From Labilithrix luteola (GTDB lineage: Bacteria > Myxococcota_A > Polyangia > Polyangiales > Polyangiaceae), in the NCBI GenBank assembly GCA_026225435.1, contig JAMFST010000086.1:1-8765 (forward strand): a stretch of DNA of 8,765 nt. Reading direction: 5' to 3'. Each line of letters starts with the position of its first letter. The first letter of the stretch is position 1. A program made the position numbers and the translations under genes. The notes under the pieces were generated by a model. It worked only from the letters and a program-made list of their open reading frames with translations. It did not search any database and was not told where the DNA came from. This document shows positions 1 to 8,765 of the stretch, piece by piece.

Positions 1-2973
<2,973 letters not shown>

Positions 2974-2977
<4 letters not shown>

Positions 2978-4008
2978 CGCGCCTCCTTGGCGAGCTGCTT
3001 CAACCGCTTGTCGAGCCGGGGGAAGACGCGCCGCGCGTTCCCTTCGAAGACCTTGGCGCGGTCCTCCTCGCCGAGCGCGCTCGCCGCGATGTAGCGGCGC
3101 GTGTCGTCGAAGTAGAAGCCGGTCTGCGGATCGACCCCGCGCACCGCGCCGACCATCTCGGAGCCGAAGAGGACGTTCTCGGTCGGGATGACCTTGAGGA
3201 GCAGATCGATCCCCGGCTGGTGGTACACGCAGGTGTCGAAGAACACGTTCTTCATCACGTGCGTGGTGAGCGGAGGGCGCGCCATGTCCTGGGCGAGGCC
3301 GCGGTAACGCCCCCAGTGGTAAGGCACCGCGCCGCCACCGTGCGGGATGATCAAGCGCAGCCGGGGGAAGTCGCGAAAGAGGTCCCCCTGGACCAGCTGC
3401 ATGAAGGCGGTCGTGTCGGCGTTGATGTAGTGCGCGCCGGTCGCGTGGAAGCTCGGGTTGCAGGACGCGGAGACGTGCACCATCGCCGGCACGTCCAGCT
3501 CCACCATCGCCTCGTAGATCGGGTACCAGCTCCGGTCGGTCAGCGGCGGCGAGCGCCAGTGGCCTCCGCTCGGATCGGGGTTCAGGTTGCAGCCGACGAA
3601 CCCCAGCTCCTGCACGCAGCGCCGCAGCTCGGCCACCGAGCGCTCGGGCGCGACGTCGGTCGACTGCGGCAGCTGGCAGACACCGACGAAGCGCTGCGGG
3701 TAGAGATCGACCACCCGGGCGATGAGGTCGTTGCAGGCTTGCGTCCAGCGCAGGCTGGTCGCCTCGTTGCCGAGGTGGTGCCCCATCGCCGAGGCGCGGG
3801 GCGAGAACAGCGTCAGGTCGATCCCGCGGGCGCGAGCCAGCTTCAATTGCGCCCCCTCGAGCGACTCGCGGATCTGGTCGTCGGAGATCCCCGGGCCGGC
3901 GAGCGCAGCCAACGCGGCGCTGTCGCTGGCGGCGGCGAGCTGCTGATCGCGAAACGTCTGCAGCGGCTTGGGCGCCGTCGTGTAGTGGCCGTGACAGTCG
4001 ATGATCAT
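2974..4008 (-). CDS. ligJ: 4-oxalomesaconate hydratase
   Basis: LigJ adds water to the enol form of 4-oxalomesaconate to make 4-carboxy-4-hydroxy-2-oxoadipate. It is a zinc-dependent member of the amidohydrolase superfamily. The 344-residue protein begins [10 protein letters not shown] with His6 and His8. It continues with FSPRASAM (68-75), the NLNPDP stretch (141-146), His178 in VHVSAS, His223 in PHGGGAVPYHWGR, Glu284 in FGSEM, and ends near RRVFPRLD. These histidines and the glutamate match the metal-site and catalytic positions of SYK-6 LigJ (341 residues). The ATG at 4008 is chosen because homology starts exactly there, GGAG lies 6 bases upstream, and the ligU stop overlaps it as ATGA. 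The frame is open for another 269 codons upstream, but that stretch lies antisense-like within ligU and looks like arginine-rich junk translation. Identification is secure. Confidence 0.96.
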
Positions 4009-5108
4009 GCGTGGCTCCAGATGCGCTGCGGGATGAAGGTCTCGCCGCGCATCAGCAGGCGCGCGGTACGAAGGAGGGCGATGCGCCCGAGGCTGCCGCT
4101 CGCAAGGCGCTCGATGCGCACCTCGAGCGAGCCCTGAGGATGCTCGATGCCGAGATCGTGCTCGCCGGCGCCGGTGATCGGCGTGCTCACCTCTGCCCCG
4201 ATGCTCCCCGGGAGCGCGCAGCCAGTGGCGACCGAGACCGCGCCGAGCACACCGATGGCCTCGTGCACCCGGTGCGGGATGTACGTGCGCGTGCTGACCG
4301 TGCCGCCGTGCCGCGGCGGGGCGACGAGGCACATCTTGGGGACCGACTTCTTCGTCACGTCGCCGAGGTTCATGCGCGGGCCGGCGGCGAGGCGGATCTG
4401 CTCGATGCGCGCGCCGAGCGCCTGGTCCGCCTCCAGCTCGGCAGGCGACTCGTAGCCGGTGACGCCGAGATCCGAGGCGCGCATCAGCACCACCGGCATG
4501 CCGTTGTCGATCATCGTCACGCGTACCCCCGCGACCTCGTCGACGACGTTCCCGGTCGGCAAGAGCGCGCCGCAGCTGCCCCCCGCGACGTCGAGGAACT
4601 CGAGGAGCACCGGCGCCGACGTCCCGGGCACGCCGTCGATGCGGGTGTCGCCGTCGTACTCGACCTGCCCGCCGGTCATCGGCGTGTGCACCACGGCGAC
4701 GCTCTTCGTGTTCACCAGGTGTACGCGGATGGGCAGCGCGTCGCTGGCCCCGCTCGCGCGGACGTAGCCGGCGTCGAGGGCGAAAGCGCCGACTCCGGCG
4801 AGCAGGTTCCCGCACGTCTGGGCGTCGCTCACGGTCGCCTCGGCCACCCCTAGCTGGAGGAAGTAGAAGTCGACGTCCGCGTCGGTGCGCGTCGAGGGTG
4901 AGACGATCGCCACCTTGGACGTGAGCGGGTGAGCACCGCCGAGCCCGTCGATCTGCCGCGCGTCGGGCGAACCGAGCACGGCGAGGAGCACGGCGTCCCG
5001 CGTCGCCGGATCCTGCGGAAGATCCGCCGCGCGGAAGTACGCCCCCTTCGAGGTGCCGCCGCGCATGACGGTGCAGCGGATGGCCGTCTGCCGCGTGCCG
5101 GCGCTCAC
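4005..5108 (-). CDS. ligU: 4-oxalomesaconate tautomerase (PrpF family)
   Basis: This PrpF-fold isomerase carries out the 1,3-allylic shift that converts 4-oxalomesaconate, as released by LigI, to the tautomer used by LigJ. Homologues are LigU in SYK-6 and GalD in the gallate pathway of Pseudomonas. The 367-residue protein shows the family start motif MRGGTSKG (15-22), [11 protein letters not shown] with Lys65, and DAQTCGN with Cys99. Lys65 and Cys99 correspond to the acid/base pair Lys66 and Cys100 I recall for LigU. Later come GNVVDE (186-191), MIDNGMPVV and the C-terminal [12 protein letters not shown] segment. The start is a GTG at 5108, overlapping the ligK stop as GTGA, with GGAG a few bases upstream. 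Its place between the aldolase and hydratase genes supports the tautomerase role over a methylaconitate isomerase (PrpF proper). Confidence 0.93.
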   Translation of the reverse strand: MSAGTRQTAIRCTVMRGGTSKGAYFRAADLPQDPATRDAVLLAVLGSPDARQIDGLGGAHPLTSKVAIVSPSTRTDADVDFYFLQLGVAEATVSDAQTCGNLLAGVGAFALDAGYVRASGASDALPIRVHLVNTKSVAVVHTPMTGGQVEYDGDTRIDGVPGTSAPVLLEFLDVAGGSCGALLPTGNVVDEVAGVRVTMIDNGMPVVLMRASDLGVTGYESPAELEADQALGARIEQIRLAAGPRMNLGDVTKKSVPKMCLVAPPRHGGTVSTRTYIPHRVHEAIGVLGAVSVATGCALPGSIGAEVSTPITGAGEHDLGIEHPQGSLEVRIERLASGSLGRIALLRTARLLMRGETFIPQRIWSHA

Positions 5109-5803
5109 GTGCGCTCCGCTCCGGTCACGGCGTCCACGTAGGTGAGCCCCTTGGCGCGAAGCCGCGCGCGCATCTCGTACAGATCGAGCCCGAGCTCCCC
5201 GTCGGCCAGCCGCTTGCGCGTGTCGGCCTCCTTGGCCTCGCGCTTGGCCGAGGCACGCGCCACCGCCTCGGCCTCCTCGCGGGCCACCACGCAGACGCCG
5301 TCGTCGTCGGCGACGATGACGTCACCGGGGTGGATCAGCGCGCCGGCGCAGACGATGGGCACGTTCACGTCGCCGAGCGTCTCCTTCACCGTCCCCTGCG
5401 CGGAGACCGCCTTCGACCAGACGGGGAACTGCATCTTCGTCAGATCGGTCACGTCGCGCACGCCGGCGTCGATGACGAGCCCCTGGACTCCGCGGGCGCG
5501 CAGCGAGACGGCGAGGAGCTCGCCGAAGTAGCCGTCCTCGCAGGGGCTGGTCGGCGCGACCACCAGGATGTCGCCCGGACCGCATTGCTCGGCGGCCACG
5601 TGGATGGTCCAGTTGTCCCCCGGCGCGACCCGGCAGGTGACCGCCGCCCCGGCGATGCGCGCCGGCCGGTAGATGGGGCGCAGGTACGAGGCCAGCAGCC
5701 CTCGCCTCCCCTGCGCCTCGTGCACGGTGGCGACCCCCGCCGAGGCGAGCGCCTCGAGCGCGGAGGACGGAGGACGGGCGATGTTGGTGCGAACGATGGG
5801 CAT
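5105..5803 (-). CDS. ligK: 4-carboxy-4-hydroxy-2-oxoadipate aldolase / oxaloacetate decarboxylase
   Basis: This class II pyruvate aldolase of the RraA-like fold performs the last step of the pathway. It cleaves 4-carboxy-4-hydroxy-2-oxoadipate to pyruvate and oxaloacetate, and family members also decarboxylate oxaloacetate. The 232-residue length agrees with LigK/GalC (about 228-240). Visible motifs are ATVHEAQGR (25-33), [10 protein letters not shown] (61-70), [13 protein letters not shown] (86-98) and [10 protein letters not shown] (111-120), with Arg116-Asp117 of the metal/pyruvate site followed by Asp120. The acidic residue 21 positions before Arg116 is Glu95, where the characterised enzyme has Asp. 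The ATG at 5803 is preferred because homology begins there and GAGGAG lies 7 bases upstream. The frame extends 57 codons further into the reductase gene without resemblance to the family. The gap to the reductase gene is 11 bases. Confidence 0.94.
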   Translation of the reverse strand: MPIVRTNIARPPSSALEALASAGVATVHEAQGRRGLLASYLRPIYRPARIAGAAVTCRVAPGDNWTIHVAAEQCGPGDILVVAPTSPCEDGYFGELLAVSLRARGVQGLVIDAGVRDVTDLTKMQFPVWSKAVSAQGTVKETLGDVNVPIVCAGALIHPGDVIVADDDGVCVVAREEAEAVARASAKREAKEADTRKRLADGELGLDLYEMRARLRAKGLTYVDAVTGAERT

Positions 5804-5814
5804 GAGCAGGCTCC

Positions 5815-6789
5815 TCAGAGATCCAGGACGAGCAACGAGGTCTTCGACCGCGAGCAGCACGGGGTGAACTGATCGTTCTTCGCGTGCTCCTGATCGGTCA
5901 GGAACAGGTCGCGGTGATCGGGCGTGCCGCGCAGGACCCGGGTGACACACGTGCCGCAGACCCCCTGCTCGCACGACGTAGGAATGGACACGCCGTTGGC
6001 GGCGAGCACGTCGATGACCTTGGTGCCCGCGGGCACGGCGAAGCGTTGACCGGTGCTCGACAGCTCCACCGCGAAGGGGGAATCGCCGTCACGCTCCGTC
6101 TCCTCGGCGCCGGAGAAGAACTCGCGATGCAGGCTCTCCGCCGGCCACCCGGCCGCGCGCCCCGTCTCCAGCGCTGCCTCGATGAACGCCTTCGGGCCGC
6201 AGACGTACAGATGATCGTTGGATCCGCGCTCGCGGAGGACGGCGGCCATGTCGAGCCGGCTCCCCTCGTCGTCGAGGTGGAAGACCACCTTGGGGCCGAA
6301 GGCAGCGAGCCGCTCGGTGAAGGCCAGCCGCTCCCGGCTCCGCGAGCAGTAGTGGAGGACGAAGGGGACGCCCACGTGCGCCAGGCGCTCGGCCATGCAG
6401 AGGAGCGGCGTGATGCCGATCCCGCCAGCGAAGAGCAGCACCCGCTCGGCGCGCGCCTCGAGCGCGAAGTGGTTGCGCGGCTCGCTCACCCGCAGGCTGG
6501 CGCCGACCTCCACCTCGTCGGCCATGCGCGCGCTCCCGCCGCGCGATTCGGTCTCGCGCAGCACGGCGATGAGGTAGCGATCGCGCTCGCGCGGATCGTT
6601 GCAGAGCGAGTACTGCCGCACGAGCCCGGGCGCGATCTCCACGTCGAGGTGCGCTCCCGCCGCGAAGCTCGTCAGCGGCTCTCCTCGCGGATGCACGAGC
6701 GCGAAGCTGGTGACGTCGCGCGCCTCGCGTGTCTTGGCGGCGACCTTGACGGTGATCCACTGCGCTGAAAGCCGCGACAGGCTGGTCAT
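5815..6789 (-). CDS. Rieske oxygenase reductase (FMN, NAD, C-terminal [2Fe-2S]; phthalate dioxygenase/vanillate demethylase type)
   Basis: This class IA oxygenase reductase passes electrons from NAD(P)H through FMN and a plant-type [2Fe-2S] centre to the partner Rieske oxygenase. The 324-residue protein has three modules. A flavin-binding barrel comes first, with RQYSL at 58-62. A nucleotide-binding domain follows, with GGIGITP at 122-128 and CGPKAFI at 197-203. A ferredoxin domain ends it, with cluster cysteines Cys273-x4-Cys278-x2-Cys281-x29-Cys311. The order FMN-NAD-ferredoxin and the ending FTPCCSRS...LLVLDL are those of phthalate dioxygenase reductase, VanB and similar proteins, including the usual length (about 315-325). 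The ATG at 6789 follows the oxygenase stop after 7 bases, with GAGG of the ribosome site overlapping that stop. Family and partner are clear. The substrate system it serves is set by the oxygenase and remains open, so no gene symbol is given. Confidence 0.93.
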   Translation of the reverse strand: MTSLSRLSAQWITVKVAAKTREARDVTSFALVHPRGEPLTSFAAGAHLDVEIAPGLVRQYSLCNDPRERDRYLIAVLRETESRGGSARMADEVEVGASLRVSEPRNHFALEARAERVLLFAGGIGITPLLCMAERLAHVGVPFVLHYCSRSRERLAFTERLAAFGPKVVFHLDDEGSRLDMAAVLRERGSNDHLYVCGPKAFIEAALETGRAAGWPAESLHREFFSGAEETERDGDSPFAVELSSTGQRFAVPAGTKVIDVLAANGVSIPTSCEQGVCGTCVTRVLRGTPDHRDLFLTDQEHAKNDQFTPCCSRSKTSLLVLDL

Positions 6790-6796
6790 GTCGCCC

Positions 6797-8137
6797 TCAC
6801 TCGGCCGCGGCCGTGGCCAGCGCGAAGAGATCGGTCCGTCGTTCCAGCTCGGCGACGTAGTCCTCCTTGGACACTCCCGCTGCGAGCGTGCCGGTGTAGA
6901 CGACCATGTCGCGGAAGTCGTTCTCGCGCTCGGTGCGCACCACCCCGCGCGGGTCTTCGCCGCGCGCCACCGCCTGCGCCGCCTCGTCGAGCTGCCGCCG
7001 CGCGCGGATGATGGCGACGTCGGACGACGCCAGGTGCTCGAGCGACTGATCGTGCACCTCCCCCTGCGATTGCGTGATGACCACGTCGTGCACCGAGAAG
7101 CACGGACCGAGGCCGAGGAAGGTCTTCTCCTTCATCGACTCGCGGTCCTGCGCGTAGTTGGTCTCCTTGGTCCGCCACATGCGGTCGCGCAGGTGCGGCG
7201 CTCCGCTGCGATCCCGCTCCGTCGCGTACTGCGCCTCCAGGCTGTCGCGATCGAGCTGTCCGCTCTTGTGGAAGATGAACTCCCAGCGGTAGTGGCTGAC
7301 GTTGTCGATGGGGACGTCCCAGAGCATCGTGGCGCCTCCGTCACCGAGGTAGCCCTCGAAGCCGCCGACCGCGCAGGCGTTGGGCAGGACGAAGTTGGTG
7401 ATGCGGATCGACTTCTCGCCGCTCTCGGCGGACTCGCCACCGTTCCCGAGCGCACGCGTGGTGAACAGGCGCACGCCGAAGCGGGTCTCGGCGACGCTCA
7501 GCTCGGGCCGCGCGGGGTTCTTGAACACGCCCCAGCGCCCCTTCATCGACTCGTCCTCGAGCTCCATCTGGTGGAGGTACGAGGTGTGGATCGGGTCGAT
7601 GTTCCCCTCGCTCGCCTGCAGCCAGTTGGCGTCGCCGTGCCAGCGGCAGGTGTAGCGATGCTCGGCGCCCCCCTGCAGCGCGGGGTACGCCGGAAAGAGC
7701 GGCGCCTCGCCCGGCCCGAGGTAGATCCACAGCGCGCCGGCCGCCTCGTGCACCGGATAGGCGCGCGCCTTCACCCGGTTCATCGCCGCCGCGGCGACGG
7801 CCGGCGGCTCGGCCGGCTGCTCGAGCACCTTGCCGCGCAGGTCGAACACCCAGCCGTGGTACGGGCAGCGCAGGCCGCCCGCCTCGACGCGCCCGAGCAC
7901 CAGATCGGCGCAGCGGTGGATGCACTTGCGGTCCAGCGCCGCCGGCCGACCTTGCTCGTCGCGGAAGAGGACGACGTCTTGCCCCATGATGCGCGCGCCG
8001 AGCGGAGCGGCGTTTTCCGCTGGCAGGTCGCGCAGCAGCGCGATCGGCTGCCAGTAGCGACGGAGGAGCTCACCGGCGGGCGTGCCGGGGTTGGTGTCGG
8101 TGAGGTACTGGTAGCGGCTCACGCGCGGCTCGTTCAT
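6797..8137 (-). CDS. Rieske non-heme iron aromatic ring oxygenase, catalytic subunit (phthalate 4,5-dioxygenase-like)
   Basis: This terminal oxygenase probably converts an aromatic acid to protocatechuate or its precursor, using electrons from the reductase encoded just downstream. From the ATG at 8137 it has 446 residues, which fits phthalate 4,5-dioxygenase and LigXa/DdvA-type proteins (about 420-450) better than VanA (about 350). The Rieske motif is Cys72-x-His74-x16-Cys91-x2-His94 (KCIHR, CPYHGW). The mononuclear iron site reads EGNIDPIHTSYLH, with bridging Asp181, His184 and His189. Asp351 in FSVHD is the likely third ligand. GTPAGELLRRYWQP near the N-terminus and EHLASSDVAIIRARRQL near the C-terminus are typical of this group. 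A TTG at 8146 with GGGTGA 4 bases ahead is an alternative start adding three residues. As first gene of the operon it is probably controlled by the divergent LysR regulator. Phthalate dioxygenase and an O-demethylase both remain possible. Confidence 0.9.
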   Translation of the reverse strand: MNEPRVSRYQYLTDTNPGTPAGELLRRYWQPIALLRDLPAENAAPLGARIMGQDVVLFRDEQGRPAALDRKCIHRCADLVLGRVEAGGLRCPYHGWVFDLRGKVLEQPAEPPAVAAAAMNRVKARAYPVHEAAGALWIYLGPGEAPLFPAYPALQGGAEHRYTCRWHGDANWLQASEGNIDPIHTSYLHQMELEDESMKGRWGVFKNPARPELSVAETRFGVRLFTTRALGNGGESAESGEKSIRITNFVLPNACAVGGFEGYLGDGGATMLWDVPIDNVSHYRWEFIFHKSGQLDRDSLEAQYATERDRSGAPHLRDRMWRTKETNYAQDRESMKEKTFLGLGPCFSVHDVVITQSQGEVHDQSLEHLASSDVAIIRARRQLDEAAQAVARGEDPRGVVRTERENDFRDMVVYTGTLAAGVSKEDYVAELERRTDLFALATAAAE

Positions 8138-8183
8138 GCGTCGCAAGCTGTCACCCGGCGGCGCGTTCCTCCTCCGCGAAGAA

Positions 8184-8200
8184 TCGAAATGCCTCTTCGA
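8184..8200. promoter_or_regulatory. Candidate second regulator site, TCGAA-N7-TTCGA
   Basis: TCGAA (8184-8188) and TTCGA (8196-8200) are perfect inverted arms with a 7-base spacer, the geometry of many LysR-type half-site pairs. It lies 47-63 bases upstream of the oxygenase ATG, between the stronger repeat and the gene, where an activation site near the -35 region would be expected. The arms are short, so chance is a real possibility. Confidence 0.3.
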
Positions 8201-8206
8201 GCCCCC

Positions 8207-8225
8207 TGACGCGTATTGACGCGTC
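8207..8225. promoter_or_regulatory. Candidate operator: inverted and direct repeat
   Basis: GACGCGT (8208-8214), a 4-base spacer ATTG, then ACGCGTC (8219-8225) form a perfect inverted repeat. The same bases also read as a direct repeat, TGACGCGT at 8207 and again at 8217, with a 10-base period of about one helical turn. T8207 and A8219 are 11 bases apart, as in the T-N11-A core of LysR-type sites. The site is about 70 bases upstream of the oxygenase start and 62 upstream of lysR. Confidence 0.45.
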
Positions 8226-8286
8226 GCAAAATGTGGATCTGTCGCTAGTCGTGAGTCGGACCTGTGCGCACGATGCGGGGACTCTC

Positions 8287-8765
8287 ATGGATCTGCGCGA
8301 CCTCGATCTGAACCTGCTGCTGGTGCTCGACGGTCTGTTCGAGGAGCAGACCCTGACCCGCGCGGCGCAGCGGGCGCGATTGAGCCCGTCGACGTTGAGC
8401 GCGGCGCTGGCGAAGCTGCGGGTGGCGCTCGGCGACGAGCTGTTCGTACGCACCAACGGCGTGATGCAGCCGACGGCGCGCGCGCTCGCCTTGCGGCCGG
8501 TGGTCGCCGGCATCCTCTCCACCATCCGTCTCGAGGTGCTCGGCCAGGCGGCCTTCGATCCGGCCAGCGACACCGGCACCTTCACCTTCAGCGTCTCGGA
8601 CATCGGCGAGCTCGAGTTCTTCCCGCGGCTCCTGCAGCGCTTCGCCCGCGACGCGCCGCGCGCCCACCTGAAGACGATCGTGGTCGGCCCGCACGATCTG
8701 GTGAACGCGATGGACGCCGGCACGGTCGATCTGGCGATGGGCTACTTCCCCGACCTCGTCTCCTC
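8287..8765 (+). CDS. LysR-type transcriptional regulator, N-terminal part (3' end off window)
   Basis: This divergent regulator gene is visible for 159 codons of an expected 300 or so. The N-terminal winged helix-turn-helix is clear: LDLNLLLVLDGLFEEQTLTRAAQ begins the domain, the recognition region LSPSTLSAALAKLR covers about 32-45, and GDELFVRTNG (49-58) is the wing. TGTFTFSVSD (96-105) opens the inducer-binding domain, which is cut by the edge around FPDLVS. The opening pattern resembles the NodD/SyrM/NahR-like branch of the family. The start ATG at 8287 has a modest GGGGA 6 bases upstream. By position it most likely regulates the divergent oxygenase-lig operon and itself, with a pathway compound (protocatechuate, the oxygenase substrate or a ring-cleavage product) as coinducer. 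That role is inferred from location, not seen in the sequence. Confidence 0.92.
   Translation, partial: MDLRDLDLNLLLVLDGLFEEQTLTRAAQRARLSPSTLSAALAKLRVALGDELFVRTNGVMQPTARALALRPVVAGILSTIRLEVLGQAAFDPASDTGTFTFSVSDIGELEFFPRLLQRFARDAPRAHLKTIVVGPHDLVNAMDAGTVDLAMGYFPDLVS

Larger units (their letters stand above)
8138..8286. promoter_or_regulatory. Divergent promoter/operator region between the catabolic operon and the lysR gene
   Basis: This 149-base spacer separates two divergent starts and must hold the promoters for both directions. It is less GC-rich in its centre (8181-8240) than the flanking genes. It contains a perfect 7-bp inverted repeat (8208-8225), a 5-bp inverted repeat with 7-base spacer (8184-8200), an 8-bp palindrome (8264-8271) and a 9-base direct repeat. 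LysR-type regulators usually bind such spacers and activate the divergent operon with a pathway intermediate as inducer. I could not define a convincing -35/-10 pair on either strand. Confidence 0.7.

Noticed and set aside
4009..4815. Possible 269-residue N-terminal extension of LigJ
   Set aside because: The added part overlaps ligU in another frame, is Arg/Ala-rich, and LigJ homology begins exactly at the ATG at 4008 with a ribosome site.
5804..5974. 57-residue N-terminal extension of LigK
   Set aside because: It overlaps the coding end of the reductase. The ATG at 5803 has GAGGAG at proper spacing and matches the family start.
6599..8209. 536-codon open frame on the plus strand opposite the Rieske oxygenase
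   Set aside because: Its translation is low-complexity, rich in Arg/Ala/Val/His, with no family features. It mirrors a strongly conserved gene on the other strand and is the expected by-product of high GC.
8216..8249. TTGACG at 8216-8221 as a -35 box for lysR
   Set aside because: No acceptable -10 hexamer is found 16-18 bases downstream, and the bases are better explained by the repeat at 8207-8225.
8151..8723. 190-codon minus-strand open frame through lysR and the spacer
   Set aside because: It is antisense to a clear LysR-type gene, with Arg/Ser-rich translation and no recognisable domain.

Overview
The window is GC-rich (about two thirds G+C) and tightly packed, with a strong G/C bias at third codon positions. 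It looks like a chromosomal catabolic region of a high-GC bacterium, probably proteobacterial or a similar soil lineage. The sequence alone does not settle the taxon. There are no mobile elements, RNA genes or CRISPR arrays, and no stretch longer than about 150 bases lacks a gene.

Nine genes lie on the minus strand in one compact operon, transcribed from about 8137 down to the left edge. In order they are a Rieske non-heme iron oxygenase, its FMN/[2Fe-2S] reductase, then ligK, ligU, ligJ, ligI, ligA, ligB and ligC. The last seven make up the complete protocatechuate 4,5-cleavage (meta) pathway. LigAB opens the ring to 4-carboxy-2-hydroxymuconate semialdehyde. LigC oxidises this to 2-pyrone-4,6-dicarboxylate. 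LigI hydrolyses the pyrone to 4-oxalomesaconate, LigU tautomerises it, LigJ hydrates it to 4-carboxy-4-hydroxy-2-oxoadipate, and LigK cleaves that to pyruvate and oxaloacetate. The core genes are joined by 1-4 base stop/start overlaps (GTGA, ATGA, TGATG), while short gaps separate the oxygenase, reductase and ligK. The two-component oxygenase probably feeds an aromatic acid into protocatechuate. Its substrate (for example a phthalate or a methoxylated benzoate) cannot be fixed from sequence alone.

A divergent LysR-type regulator starts at 8287 on the plus strand and runs off the right edge. The 149-base divergent spacer (8138-8286) holds several inverted and direct repeats that are candidate operators.

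The clearest anomalies are: (i) a frameshift in ligC near position 127, with homology continuing in another frame to the window edge; (ii) a LigA subunit with Val where the SYK-6 enzyme has the specificity-influencing Phe103; (iii) an oxygenase next to a lower pathway but without the dihydrodiol dehydrogenase or decarboxylase that a phthalate route would need; and (iv) the repeat-rich divergent promoter region. I see no wholly unknown system here. It is a well-formed variant of a known pathway.
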